Assembly (NCBI RefSeq): GCF_023023025.1
Contig: NZ_CP095481.1
Coordinates: 10,677,001-10,741,000 of the forward strand
Reading direction: 5' to 3'
Length of the DNA: 64,000 nucleotides
Source of the DNA: Amycolatopsis sp. WQ 127309
GTDB taxonomy: Bacteria > Actinomycetota > Actinomycetes > Mycobacteriales > Pseudonocardiaceae
The notes beneath the pieces are model-generated. The model was not told the origin of the DNA. It was given only the letters and a program-made list of their open reading frames with translations, and searched no databases. Below, piece after piece: positions 43,575 through 51,758 of the stretch. Both the position numbers and the translations under genes were made by a program. Each line of letters starts with the position of its first letter. The first letter of the stretch is position 1.

Positions 43575-43681
43575 AGTGACATACATGTGACGCTTGATTG
43601 GATACCTGAACGCTGGGCGATGCACAAGGGTCCCCGGGCCAGGGTGTGGCTCGGGTTCGCCGGAAGCTCGACACTGGAGCC

Positions 43682-44545
43682 ATGGACGGACGACGGCAGC
43701 TCGGTGAGTTCCTGCAGACCCGGCGCGCCCGGCTGCGGCCCGAGGACGTCGGGCTGGCCGGGTACGGGGACCGGCGGCGGGTGCCGGGCCTGCGCCGGGA
43801 GGAGCTCGCGCTGCTGGCCGGTGTGAGCGCGTCGTACTACGCGCGGCTCGAGCAGGGCGCCTCGCTCAACGCCTCCACCGAGGTGCTGGACGCGATCGCC
43901 GGGGCGCTCGGGCTGGACGACGCCGAGCGCCGGCACCTGCACAACCTGGCCGGCCCCCGCCGCCGGCCCGGGAGCCGCCGGCCGGCGCCCGAGCGGCTCA
44001 CCGCCGCGACGCGCCAGCTGGTGACCGCGCTCGCGGACGTCCCGGTCGTCGTGCTCGGGCGGCGCGGCGACGTCCTCGCCTGGACCCGGACCGGGCACGC
44101 GCTGCACGCCGGGCACCTCGGCCACGGCGATCCGGACCGGAAGGGCGCCCGCCCCAACATGACGCGGCTGGTGTTCACCGACGCGCACACCCGCGAGCTG
44201 TACCCCGGCTGGGCGGCGAAGGCCCGCGACGTCGTCGGCAACCTGCGGCTGGCTGCCGGACAGCACCCCGACGACCCGCTGCTGGCGTCGCTGATCGGCG
44301 AACTCTCGATGAAGAGCCCGGAGTTCGCCGCGCTGTGGTCGGACCACCGCGTCCGCGCCTGCGACGTCGGCGTCTACGAGATGCACCACGCGATCGTGGG
44401 CGCCATGACGGTCACCCAGCAGACCCTGCACACCGAGCAGGGGCACCGGGTCGTGGTCGCGACGGCGGAACCGGATTCGGCGTCCGCGCACGCGTTGCAG
44501 CTGCTCGCCCGGGACGTCACCGCCCGGGAAACCGCCCGGCACTGA
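43682..44545 (+). CDS. XRE-family HTH regulator with MmyB-like ligand domain
   Basis: The 287-aa protein's HTH near residues 8-70 includes LGEFLQTRRARLRPEDVGL, RRRVPGLRREELALLAGVSASYYARLEQG and ASTEVLDAIAGALGLDDAERRHL. The C-terminal half (residues about 105-275) is the MmyB-type PAS-like domain that binds fatty-acid-like ligands (VVVLGRRGDVLAW ... LYPGWAAKARDVVGNLRLAAG). It is divergent from the alginate-lyase gene and co-oriented with a secreted protein gene. Regulates one of these or a nearby oxidoreductase (inference). Confidence 0.9.
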   Translation: MDGRRQLGEFLQTRRARLRPEDVGLAGYGDRRRVPGLRREELALLAGVSASYYARLEQGASLNASTEVLDAIAGALGLDDAERRHLHNLAGPRRRPGSRRPAPERLTAATRQLVTALADVPVVVLGRRGDVLAWTRTGHALHAGHLGHGDPDRKGARPNMTRLVFTDAHTRELYPGWAAKARDVVGNLRLAAGQHPDDPLLASLIGELSMKSPEFAALWSDHRVRACDVGVYEMHHAIVGAMTVTQQTLHTEQGHRVVVATAEPDSASAHALQLLARDVTARETARH

Positions 44546-44618
44546 GTTCACTTTTCCCCGCACCGCACGGTTTTCATCCACCGCGCGTTCCTCGAACGCG
44601 CCGGAAAACGAAGGAACC

Positions 44619-45536
44619 ATGAAGAAAACGCTCGTGACCCTCACCCTCCTGGCGACCCTCACCACCGCCACTCCGGCCTTCGCCGCGTCGCGGAACGTCG
44701 TGCACTTCGACCTGGCCGCCGGTCAGCAGCCGGAAAACGTCGCCCTGGAACCCGACGGTGCCGCCGACGTCACCTTCGCCGGCGCGCGGCAGGTCGCCCG
44801 CGTCGACCGGGCGGGCCGGACCCGGATCCTGGCGACACTGCCCGCGCCCGCGACCGGCGGCGGCGCCCCCGCTCTGGGTTTCCCGCTGACGACCGGCCTG
44901 GTCCGGACGCCCGATGGGACCCTGTACGTCCTCTACGCGACCGGCACCGACGACCTGACCGGCCTGTGGCGGCTGCGCCCGGGCGGCACCCCGCAGCGGA
45001 TCGCGGCCCTGCCCGGGAACGGGCTGCCCAACGGACTGGCGTTCGACGGGCACCGCTTCTTCGTCACCGACTCGGTGCTCGGTACCGTGTGGACGGTCCC
45101 GTTCCTCGGCGGGACAGCGAAATCCTGGTCCGCCGCGGCCGAACTGGCGCCGAACGGCTTCCTCGGCGCGAACGGCGCCAAGCTCCACGACGGCGCCCTC
45201 TGGGTGACCAACCTCGACCGCGGCACGGTGCTGCGCATCCCGATCCGGCCGGACGGCCGGGCGGGCACCCCGCGGATCACAGCCACCGGTCTCGCGGGCA
45301 TCGACGACTTCACGTTCACCGGCCGCGGCGAGGAGATCCTCGCCGCGCTCGACAGCCCGAACAAGGTCGTCCGGATCGGCGCGGACGGAACCGCGTCGAC
45401 GGTGCTGGACGCGGCCGACGGACTGCAGAACCCGACGTCGATCGCGGTGCGGGGCAACGAGGTCTCCGTGCTGAGCGCGGCTTACCTCACGCAGACGGAC
45501 CCGAACCTGCTGCGGACCGCGCTGCCGCGCTGCTGA
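44619..45536 (+). CDS. Secreted six-bladed beta-propeller (ScyD/SMP-30-like)
   Basis: The 305-aa protein has a signal peptide at residues 1-22 (MKKTLVTLTLLATLTTATPAFA). Repeated blade motifs appear: TTGLVRTPDGTLYVLYAT, LPNGLAFDGHRFFVTDSVLGTVW, NGAKLHDGALWVTNLDRGTVLRI, LAGIDDFTFTGRGEEILAAL. It resembles ScyD/ScyE-type and SMP-30/gluconolactonase-like propellers. A single terminal Cys is present. SD GAAGGA. Function unknown; extracellular lactonase or binding protein. Confidence 0.88.
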   Translation: MKKTLVTLTLLATLTTATPAFAASRNVVHFDLAAGQQPENVALEPDGAADVTFAGARQVARVDRAGRTRILATLPAPATGGGAPALGFPLTTGLVRTPDGTLYVLYATGTDDLTGLWRLRPGGTPQRIAALPGNGLPNGLAFDGHRFFVTDSVLGTVWTVPFLGGTAKSWSAAAELAPNGFLGANGAKLHDGALWVTNLDRGTVLRIPIRPDGRAGTPRITATGLAGIDDFTFTGRGEEILAALDSPNKVVRIGADGTASTVLDAADGLQNPTSIAVRGNEVSVLSAAYLTQTDPNLLRTALPRC

Positions 45537-45541
45537 GCGTC

Positions 45542-45578
45542 CCGGGCCGCGCCCCCGATTCCCGGGGGCGCGGCCCGG
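45542..45578. terminator. Bidirectional terminator hairpin
   Basis: CCGGGCCGCGCCCCCG (45542-45557) pairs with CGGGGGCGCGGCCCGG (45563-45578) with a 5-nt loop, between convergent genes. Confidence 0.8.
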
Positions 45579-46397
45579 CTACGCGATCGCCGCCATGGCG
45601 AGCCGGCGGGCCGCGACGTCCTTCGCCGTGCGCTCGAACGCCGTCACCTCGGCGCTGACGTTCCCGGCCAGGCGGGCCAGCACCACCCGCGTCGGCGGGC
45701 AGTCCGCCACCGGCACACCCACGACGGCGTCACCGGCCCGGCTCACCGCGCCGTGACCCACGACCGCCAGCAGCTGGCCGACGGCGACCCGGTCCACGAT
45801 CTCGTCGAGCGGCAGCTGCGGGCACTCTTGCCGGAACGCGTCCTCGCGGCGGAGGTCGGCGATCGAGACCGCCGTCCGGCCGGCGAACGGGTGCGACGCT
45901 GGGACCAGGGCCACCGGCAGCTCTTCGGCGACGTCCGTCGTGACGAACCCGGCGAGGTCGTTGCTCGCGCAGAGCAGGGCGACGTCGGCGGCACCGCCGC
46001 GGACCGCGCCGACCTGGTCGGTGGTGAACAGCAGCTCCACCGGGTACCCGCGGGCGAACGCCTCGACCAGCTCGGCCAGCACGCCGGCGGCGGTGCCCGA
46101 GCGCACCGCGACCGTCAGCGGCGACGAGCGTCCCGCCCGCCGGGCGCGCCGGGCCGCCCGGTCGACCGCGGCCAGCGCCGACCGGCTGTCGGCCAGGAAG
46201 ACGCGGCCGGCGTCGGTGAGCGAGACGCGGCGGCTCGTCCGGTCGAACAGCCGCACGCCCAGGCGTCGTTCCAGCCGCGCGATCGCCCGCGACAGCGGCG
46301 GGGCCGCGATCCCGAGCCGCTCGGCCGCGCGGCCGAAGTGCAGCTCCTCGGCGACCGTCACGAAATAGGTCAGCTCGCGCGTCTCCAGTCGATCCAT
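45579..46397 (-). CDS. LysR family transcriptional regulator
   Basis: The 272-aa protein has HTH residues 1-60: METRELTYFVTVAEELHFGRAAERLGIAAPPLSRAIARLERRLGVRL-type sequence, then the effector domain from about 90 (LTVAVRSGTAAGVLAELVEAF). The leaderless ATG follows TACCTT (46409-46404, minus strand); GGAGGT abuts the ATG too closely to be an SD. It is divergent from the SnoaL/MDR pair, its likely target. Confidence 0.92.
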   Translation of the reverse strand: MDRLETRELTYFVTVAEELHFGRAAERLGIAAPPLSRAIARLERRLGVRLFDRTSRRVSLTDAGRVFLADSRSALAAVDRAARRARRAGRSSPLTVAVRSGTAAGVLAELVEAFARGYPVELLFTTDQVGAVRGGAADVALLCASNDLAGFVTTDVAEELPVALVPASHPFAGRTAVSIADLRREDAFRQECPQLPLDEIVDRVAVGQLLAVVGHGAVSRAGDAVVGVPVADCPPTRVVLARLAGNVSAEVTAFERTAKDVAARRLAMAAIA

Positions 46398-46403
46398 ACC
46401 TCC

Positions 46404-46409
46404 AAGGTA
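46404..46409 (-). promoter_or_regulatory. Leaderless -10 of the LysR gene
   Basis: TACCTT on the minus strand, 6 nt before the ATG at 46397. Confidence 0.5.
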
Positions 46410-46494
46410 ATGATCGGCGGCCCGGACGGCATCGTTCCGCCGGTCACGTCGCGGTTGGCTGGAAGCACAGCCACCACCGACGAAAGGTCACCCC

Positions 46495-46944
46495 GTGTCC
46501 GACGAACGCGCGGTCCAGGAAGTCCTGGCCCGTTACGTCCGCGCCACCGACCGGCGCGACGGCGCCGCCCAAGGCGCCCTGTTCACCGACGACGCCGTCG
46601 TCCGGATCTTCCAGAAGGCCGGCCCCGACCGGTACGAGCCCGTCGGCGAGCCGCTGACCGGCGGCGCCGGCGTCCAGTACGCCGTCGAGAACTTCATGGC
46701 CCCGCACCCCGAAGGCGGTTCCAGTCACCACGTCACCGCCGACCACCTGATCACCGTCGACGGCGACACCGCCCACCTCAACGCCCAGTTCGTCGTGTTC
46801 GAGGTCCGGACCACGCCCGAACGCTCGATCCAGGCCGTCGAGTCGGGGTACTACGACACCGACTTGCGGCGGCTCGACGGCGAGTGGAAGATCGTCCGCC
46901 ACCACGCGCTGGGCGACCTGCCGATGCGGGTCGTGCAGCCGTGA
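46495..46944 (+). CDS. SnoaL-like/NTF2-fold protein
   Basis: The 149-aa protein starts at GTG with SD AAAGG. It has a cone-shaped alpha+beta barrel: AVQEVLARYVRATDRRDGAAQGALFTDDAVVRI, then SSHHVTADHLITVDGDTAHLNAQFVVFE and ESGYYDTDLRRLDGEWKIVRHH, standard for SnoaL-like polyketide-cyclase/isomerase families. It overlaps the MDR gene by 4 nt (GTGA), indicating functional linkage. No substrate can be named. Confidence 0.9.
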   Translation: MSDERAVQEVLARYVRATDRRDGAAQGALFTDDAVVRIFQKAGPDRYEPVGEPLTGGAGVQYAVENFMAPHPEGGSSHHVTADHLITVDGDTAHLNAQFVVFEVRTTPERSIQAVESGYYDTDLRRLDGEWKIVRHHALGDLPMRVVQP

Positions 46945-47849
46945 AAGCCGTTGTCCACCACCGGTACGGCGGTCCCGAGGTGCTGGAGATCGCCGAGCTG
47001 CCCGAGCCCGTGGTCGACCTCGACGGCGTGCTCGTGCGGGTGCGGGCCGCCGCGCTCAACCCGGCCGACCTCGGCGTCCGATCCGGAGCGCTGGCCGGGT
47101 TCCGCGCGTCCTACTTCCCGGTCGTGCCCGGCTGGGACGTCGCCGGGATGGTCGAGCGCGCCGGCCCCGCGGCGCCCGAGTTCGCGCCCGGCGACGAGGT
47201 GATCGGCTACGTCCGCGGCGAGGTCGGGCACCGCAACGGCGCCTACGCCGAACTGGTCGCCGCCGACGTCCGGACGCTGGTCCGCAAGCCCGCCGCGGTG
47301 CCTTGGCCCGAGGCGGCGAGCCTCCCCTTGGCCGGACTGACCGCGTTGCAGGCCGTCAACACGCTCGCCCCGCAGCCCGGCGAGACGCTGCTGGTCCACG
47401 CGGCCGCGGGCGGCGTCGGCTCGCTGGCCGCGCAGCTCGCCGTCGGCCGCGGCGTCCGGGTGCTGGGCACGGCGTCCGAGGCCAACCACGGCTACCTGCG
47501 TTCCCTGGGCGTGGAGCCGGTCCGCTACGGCGACGGTCTCGCCGAGCGCGTCCGCGCCCTTGCCCCTGAGGGCGTCGACGCCGTCCTGGACACCGCCGGG
47601 CGCGGAACGCTGAGGGCGACTCCGGGCCTCGGCACGCGGGTCGCGTCGGTCGCCGAGTTCGACGTCCCGGGCGTGACACCGGTGTTCGCCCGCCTCGTCC
47701 CCGGTGACCTGCGCACGGTCGCCGACCTGGCGGGGGCGGGGAAGCTCAAGGTGCGGGTGGCGCGGACGTTCCCGCTGGAGGAAGCGGCGGCGGCCCAGCA
47801 GATGCTGGCGGAAGGACACGCACCGGGCCGGCTCGTCCTGGTCCCCTGA
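46941..47849 (+). CDS. NADPH:quinone reductase-like MDR protein
   Basis: The 302-aa protein starts at GTG overlapping the SnoaL gene. GroES-like N-terminus (KAVVHHRYGGPEVLEIAELPEP), VVPGWDVAGMVERAGP, NADPH site LLVHAAAGGVGSLAAQLA. No zinc ligands. It is a paralogue of the gene at 27570. Likely a reductase acting on the product of the linked SnoaL-like protein; regulated by the divergent LysR protein. Confidence 0.9.
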   Translation: MKAVVHHRYGGPEVLEIAELPEPVVDLDGVLVRVRAAALNPADLGVRSGALAGFRASYFPVVPGWDVAGMVERAGPAAPEFAPGDEVIGYVRGEVGHRNGAYAELVAADVRTLVRKPAAVPWPEAASLPLAGLTALQAVNTLAPQPGETLLVHAAAGGVGSLAAQLAVGRGVRVLGTASEANHGYLRSLGVEPVRYGDGLAERVRALAPEGVDAVLDTAGRGTLRATPGLGTRVASVAEFDVPGVTPVFARLVPGDLRTVADLAGAGKLKVRVARTFPLEEAAAAQQMLAEGHAPGRLVLVP

Positions 47850-47858
47850 CGTTGCTCC

Positions 47859-47895
47859 ACCCGGGTTCTCTCCGCGGTCCGGCCTCAACCCGGGT
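47859..47895 (+). terminator. Hairpin after the MDR gene
   Basis: ACCCGGGTT (47859-47867) and AACCCGGGT (47887-47895) form a 9-bp stem with a 19-nt loop, ten bases after the stop codon. Confidence 0.5.
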
Positions 47896-47943
47896 CCGGT
47901 TCGGGCGTGGAAGCGGTGCAGGACCACGAACGAGGGAGAACCC

Positions 47944-48405
47944 ATGATGTCGAAGGTGCGGAAAATCGCGATCGGTGCCGTCCTGGCCGCGGCCGGGCTC
48001 ATCGCGGCCCCGGCCGCCCAGGCGGCGACCGTGAGCACGGCGGCGAGCGCCGCCTGCCCGAGCGCCTACTTCTGCTTCTACTTCAACAGCGGCAACGCCG
48101 GCGCTCACGGCGACTACTTCCATTCGGACGGCAACCTAGGCGACGAGCTGTTCAACAAGGCCGGCACCACCAGCAACGGCTTGGGCGTCCAGGTGAAGAA
48201 CCACGCCGCGTCGGTGACCAACAGCTGGTCCTACACGGCGACGGTCTACTACAACAGCGGCTGCAACGGCAGTGTCGCGTCGCAGTCGTTCGCCCCGTAC
48301 TCCTCCGGAAACTTCAACGCCACCATGAAGAACCAGAACGCGAGCTTCAGGTGGCCGGGGAGTGCCGGAGCGTCCTCCGACTGTGCGAACCGCGATCAGT
48401 TCTAG
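47944..48405 (+). CDS. Secreted peptidase inhibitor family I36-like protein
   Basis: The 153-aa protein has a signal peptide at residues 1-29 (KIAIGAVLAAAGLIAAPAAQA). The mature beta/gamma-crystallin-like domain has the I36 opening CPSAYFCFYFNSGN and later NSWSYTATVYYNSGCNG and NFNATMKNQNASF. Four cysteines could form two disulfides. SD GAGGGAGA before ATG (47944; 47947 equally possible). Streptomyces I36 homologues inhibit metalloproteases; that activity here is inferred. Confidence 0.85.
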   Translation: MMSKVRKIAIGAVLAAAGLIAAPAAQAATVSTAASAACPSAYFCFYFNSGNAGAHGDYFHSDGNLGDELFNKAGTTSNGLGVQVKNHAASVTNSWSYTATVYYNSGCNGSVASQSFAPYSSGNFNATMKNQNASFRWPGSAGASSDCANRDQF

Positions 48406-48414
48406 CCGCACCGG

Positions 48415-48445
48415 CCGGGACCGCGCCACACCGGCGCGGTCCCGG
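48415..48445. terminator. GC-rich terminator hairpin
   Basis: CCGGGACCGCGCC (48415-48427) pairs perfectly with GGCGCGGTCCCGG (48433-48445), loop ACACC, immediately after the I36 gene. Confidence 0.8.
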
Positions 48446-48466
48446 TCGCGAACCGGAGGTCCCGCC

Positions 48467-49339
48467 GTGGCCACACTCAGCCGCTTGGCCGCCTTCGCCG
48501 CGGTGCTGGCGATCGTCGCCGGTTGCTCGGCGGCGCCCGCCGCGACGTCCGACTTCGGTGCGGGCGACCTCGCCGTCGCGCTCGGGAAGGTGCCCCGCGA
48601 CCTGTCGACGGTGCACGGCCTCGACCTCCCGCTCGACCGGTCGCAGCTGACGCCGGTCGAGGAGCTGGAGGTCATCAAGGCGCGCAACACCTTGGTGGAA
48701 CGCTGCCTCGCCGCCCACGGGCTCTCGTTCACCTTCCCGCCCGTCGATCCCGTGCGGGACGCCGCCAAGCCGCGGCGGCACGGTCTCGTCGACGCGGCCG
48801 AGGCGGCGGCGTACGGCTACCGCGACCCGGCGGTCTTCGCCCCGCACGGCGCCGACCGGCCGCCACCGCCGCCGGACGTCGTCGCGATGATCACCGGCAC
48901 GCGCGAAGGGCGTGACGTCCCGCCCGGCGGGTGCGCGGGCGAGGCGGACCGAGCCCTGGCACCCGACGGGAAACCCGGCCAGGAACCGGTGGGTTTCGCT
49001 CTGAGCCAACGGAGTTACGACATCACCCGGACCACCCCGCCGGTGACGGCGGCCGCGGCGGCGTGGTCGCGGTGCATGGCGGAGGCCGGGTTCCGCTACG
49101 CCGAACCGCAAGCCGCGATCGAGGACCCCGCGTTCGGCGCGGGGCGGGCGTCGGCGCGCGAGATCGCCGTCGCCGTCCGGGACGTGCGGTGCAAGGAGCG
49201 CACCGGCTGGGTCCGGACGTGGGTCGCCCTCGAGCGCGCCGTGCAGGAGGGGCTCGTCTCGCACCACGCCGCCGACCTGGCCCGCGAGCAGCGGCACAAG
49301 GACAGCCAGCTGGCGGTGGCCCGCGGGATCGCCGGGTGA
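48467..49339 (+). CDS. Predicted lipoprotein
   Basis: The 290-aa protein starts at GTG 48467 (GGAGG 7 nt upstream). N-terminal lipobox VLAIVAGC with Cys about residue 19. The mature part is helical with conserved Cys in LVERCLAAHGLSF, GGCAGEAD, WSRCMAEAGF and VRDVRCKERTGW; the last pattern (SRCM...GF-Y) recurs in many uncharacterised actinobacterial lipoproteins. Membrane-anchored, outside the cell. Function unknown. Confidence 0.8.
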   Translation: MATLSRLAAFAAVLAIVAGCSAAPAATSDFGAGDLAVALGKVPRDLSTVHGLDLPLDRSQLTPVEELEVIKARNTLVERCLAAHGLSFTFPPVDPVRDAAKPRRHGLVDAAEAAAYGYRDPAVFAPHGADRPPPPPDVVAMITGTREGRDVPPGGCAGEADRALAPDGKPGQEPVGFALSQRSYDITRTTPPVTAAAAAWSRCMAEAGFRYAEPQAAIEDPAFGAGRASAREIAVAVRDVRCKERTGWVRTWVALERAVQEGLVSHHAADLAREQRHKDSQLAVARGIAG

Positions 49340-49503
49340 CGGCGCACCGGGGACCGGTCCCCGGCCCGGTCGGCTACAACGGGGTGCACCGGCGTGCTCG
49401 CGGGTGGGGTTCCGACGGCGTGGGGGTCCGCCGGAGCCGCGCCGCGGGGGCACTGACCGGCGTGTCCCACCCTGTACCCCAGCGGAGCGGGACCGCCCGG
49501 CGC

Positions 49504-49537
49504 GGGACCGTCTGCCCTTCACCCGGCAGGCGGTCCC
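49504..49537. terminator. Bidirectional hairpin terminator
   Basis: GGGACCGTCTGCC (49504-49516) and GGCAGGCGGTCCC (49525-49537) pair with one G-U, between the convergent lipoprotein and DUF6069 genes. A second palindrome, CCGGGGACCGGTCCCCGG, lies near 49347-49364 just after the lipoprotein stop. Confidence 0.7.
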
Positions 49538-49542
49538 AGCGC

Positions 49543-49941
49543 TCAGCCGCGCGCTTCCCGGAGCCGGCGCAGGCCCACGGTGACGACCGCTGTGGCGACG
49601 ACCAGGTGCATGAGCATCAGCCCGACGACGTTGGCGGCCGTCGCGCCCGCGGTCAGCAGCAGGACGTCCGGGATCCAGGTCAGCACGAGCGCCGCGGGCA
49701 CGATGACGCGCAGGGCCCGCGGGAACCGCTGGGCGAGGAAGGTCCAGCCCACGACGCCGAGCACGAACCCGACGATCGTCGCGGGCAGGTAGGCGACCGG
49801 GGCGAGGCCCATGCCGATGCCGCCGTCGTCGAGGGCGGCCGCGGTGAGCCCGATGGCCGTGTTGAGGGCCGCGGCGGCCAGCGCGGCGAGGCCGTACCGG
49901 AGAGCGACGGCCGAGGTCGGGGTGGCTGCGGTGGTGGTCAT
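49543..49941 (-). CDS. DUF6069 family membrane protein
   Basis: The 132-aa protein has four predicted TM helices (about residues 15-36, 48-70, 80-98 and 103-125), consistent with DUF6069. SD AAGGAG overlaps the palindromic operator shared with the divergent MarR gene, so expression is probably repressed by that protein. Possibly a small efflux or ion-leak protein; unknown. Confidence 0.8.
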   Translation of the reverse strand: MTTTAATPTSAVALRYGLAALAAAALNTAIGLTAAALDDGGIGMGLAPVAYLPATIVGFVLGVVGWTFLAQRFPRALRVIVPAALVLTWIPDVLLLTAGATAANVVGLMLMHLVVATAVVTVGLRRLREARG

Positions 49942-49950
49942 CGCTTCTCC

Positions 49951-49997
49951 TTGGGTTGCGTGTGCAACCCAAGGTAGGTTGGGTTGCGTGTTAAAGT
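49951..49997. promoter_or_regulatory. Palindromic operator plus leaderless marR promoter
   Basis: TTGGGTTGC (49951-49959) and GCAACCCAA (49964-49972) form a perfect 9-bp inverted repeat. A third half-site, TTGGGTTGCG, follows at about 49979-49988 and abuts the -10 TAAAGT (49992-49997), 6 nt before the marR GTG. The palindrome also covers the ribosome-binding region of the DUF6069 gene. Confidence 0.72.
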
Positions 49998-50003
49998 CAA
50001 GCG

Positions 50004-50492
50004 GTGACCGAGCACGAGGACGCGGTGGAACCGCTCGACGAAGTCCAGCACCGCGCGTGGATCAACCTGGTGAAGGTGCTGCTGACGCTGCCGGGGGTGC
50101 TGGAGAGCCAGCTCCTGCGCGACGCCGACCTCACGCTGCTGGGCTACATGATCCTGGCCCGCTTGGAGGCTTGCCCCGGCCGGACGCTGCGGATGAGCGA
50201 GGTCGCGCAGATGGCCAACGGGTCGCTGCCGCGGATCTCGCACGCGGTCGCGCGGCTCGAGGACCGGGGCTGGGTGACGCGGACGGTGTGCACCGGTCAG
50301 GGCCGGCGCTTCACCGTCGCGAGCCTGACCGACGCGGGCCGCGCGCACCTGGGCGCGTCGGCCGCCGGGCACGTCGCCATGATCCGCCGGCTGGTCGTCG
50401 AGCCGCTGGGCGCGGACTTCGTGGGGGTGGGCGAGGCCGTCGAGCGGATCGTTCAGGTGCTCGGGCTGCCCACCACGTCACTGAAACCGTGA
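50004..50492 (+). CDS. MarR family transcriptional regulator
   Basis: The 162-aa protein has a typical fold: VQHRAWINLVKVLLTLPGVLESQLLRDADLTLLGYMILARLE, recognition segment SEVAQMANGSLPRISHAVARLEDRGWV, wing CTGQGRRFTVASLTDAG. The leaderless GTG start follows TAAAGT. It is divergent from the DUF6069 gene, with an operator between. The 3' 40 nt overlap the convergent GNAT gene. Confidence 0.92.
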   Translation: MTEHEDAVEPLDEVQHRAWINLVKVLLTLPGVLESQLLRDADLTLLGYMILARLEACPGRTLRMSEVAQMANGSLPRISHAVARLEDRGWVTRTVCTGQGRRFTVASLTDAGRAHLGASAAGHVAMIRRLVVEPLGADFVGVGEAVERIVQVLGLPTTSLKP

Positions 50493-50938
50493 TGGCGCAT
50501 GACGATCTTGTGCGGCCGCGGCCGGCCGGTCTCGCGGAAGCCGAGCCGCTCGTAGAACGCCCGGGCGCGCGGGTTGACGTCGAGGACCTCGAGCACCACG
50601 CCCCGGCCGCGCGACGCCGCTTCGGCGACCAGGGCCGCCACGACGTGCGCGCCGACGCCGTGGCCCTGGTGGTGCGGCTCGAGCTCGATCCGGCCGAGGA
50701 CGACGTCGGTCCCGGTGTCGTCGACGACCAGCACACCGGCGTCCTGCCCGTCGACGGTGATGATCTGCGTGCGGGCCGCGTCGAAGGTCTTCTCGTGGTA
50801 GGCGCGCTGGACCGGCTCGTCCCAGCCCCAGATCGCCTCGACGTACTCGCCGAGCGCGCCGCGGTGCAGCTGGTAGCAGAACTCGTCGTCGCCCGAGCGC
50901 ACCTGGCGCAGCCCGGCCTGGCGCGTCTTCCCGCCCAT
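50453..50938 (-). CDS. GNAT family N-acetyltransferase
   Basis: The 161-aa protein starts at ATG 50938, with GGGGAG 5 nt upstream and a 1-nt overlap with the CitE-like stop. Acetyl-CoA-binding motif A is GRIELEPHHQGHGVGAHVVAALVAEA (R/Q-x2-G-x-G/A form), then LEVLDVNPRARAFYERLGFRETG. Probably acts on a small molecule or protein N-terminus. Cotranscribed with the lyase gene upstream. Confidence 0.9.
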   Translation of the reverse strand: MGGKTRQAGLRQVRSGDDEFCYQLHRGALGEYVEAIWGWDEPVQRAYHEKTFDAARTQIITVDGQDAGVLVVDDTGTDVVLGRIELEPHHQGHGVGAHVVAALVAEAASRGRGVVLEVLDVNPRARAFYERLGFRETGRPRPHKIVMRHHGFSDVVGSPST

Positions 50939-51699
50939 CACCGCTCCCCGAGGATCCGGCGGGCCCGGGCCAGCACCGGCTTGTCGACCATCTTACCGTC
51001 CACAGTAGACACCGAATCGCCCGCGGTGACGACCCGGCGGGCCCAGGCCACCTCGTCGCCGGTCGGGGCGAACCCGGCGCGGACCGGGGCGATCTGCTTC
51101 GGGTGCACGCAGAGCTTGCCCGCGAAGCCCATGCGCCGCGCGTAGCGGACGTCGGCGTCGAGCCGCGCTTCGTCGTGCAGGTCCGTGGTGACGCCGTCGA
51201 CCGGCGGCGCGAGCCCGGCCGCCGCCGACGCCACGACCAGCCGCGAGCGCGCGTAGGCGAACGGTTCCGGATCCTCGGGCGCGACGCCCAGCTCGGCAGC
51301 CAGGTCGACACCGCCGAACGCCAGCCGCGTCACCGATCCGACGGCGGCCAGCTCACCCGCGCGTTCGACGCCGAGCGCCGTCTCGACCAGGGCGACCACG
51401 TCGGCGAACCCGGCGAGCACCCCGGGCGTCTCGGCCTTCGGCACCATCACCGGGACACCGCGCTCGGCCACCAGGGCGGCGTCGGCGTCGGACCAGGGCG
51501 TGCCGGGGGCGTTGATCCGCACCATCGCCCGGCCGCCGCCGGCGAGCCACGCGGACACGGCGGCGCGGGCGTCGGCCTTGTCCGCCGGGGCCACCGCGTC
51601 CTCGAGGTCGAGGACGACGACGTCGGCGCCGCTCGCGACGGCCTTGCCGAAGCGGTCGGGCCGGTCGCCGGGCACGAACAGGAACGTCGTCGCGGCCAC
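50938..51699 (-). CDS. HpcH/HpaI-type aldolase/citrate lyase beta-subunit-like (CitE)
   Basis: The 253-aa protein starts at GTG 51699 (SD GGGAGG 6 nt upstream). CitE-type TIM barrel: TTFLFVPGDRPDRFGKA (CoA-binding region), VVVLDLEDAVAP (metal-binding Glu/Asp), MVRINAPGTPW, VMVPKAETPG, and GFAGKLCVHPKQIAPV near the end, the last being typical of CitE/malyl-CoA-type lyases. Stand-alone CitE-like proteins in actinobacteria act on acyl-CoA esters. No citF/citD present. Confidence 0.9.
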   Translation of the reverse strand: MAATTFLFVPGDRPDRFGKAVASGADVVVLDLEDAVAPADKADARAAVSAWLAGGGRAMVRINAPGTPWSDADAALVAERGVPVMVPKAETPGVLAGFADVVALVETALGVERAGELAAVGSVTRLAFGGVDLAAELGVAPEDPEPFAYARSRLVVASAAAGLAPPVDGVTTDLHDEARLDADVRYARRMGFAGKLCVHPKQIAPVRAGFAPTGDEVAWARRVVTAGDSVSTVDGKMVDKPVLARARRILGER

Positions 51700-51758
51700 C
51701 TTCGCCTCCCATCCGGCGAAACCGGCGGACCCGGCGGAACCGACGTGTTTCACTGGTC

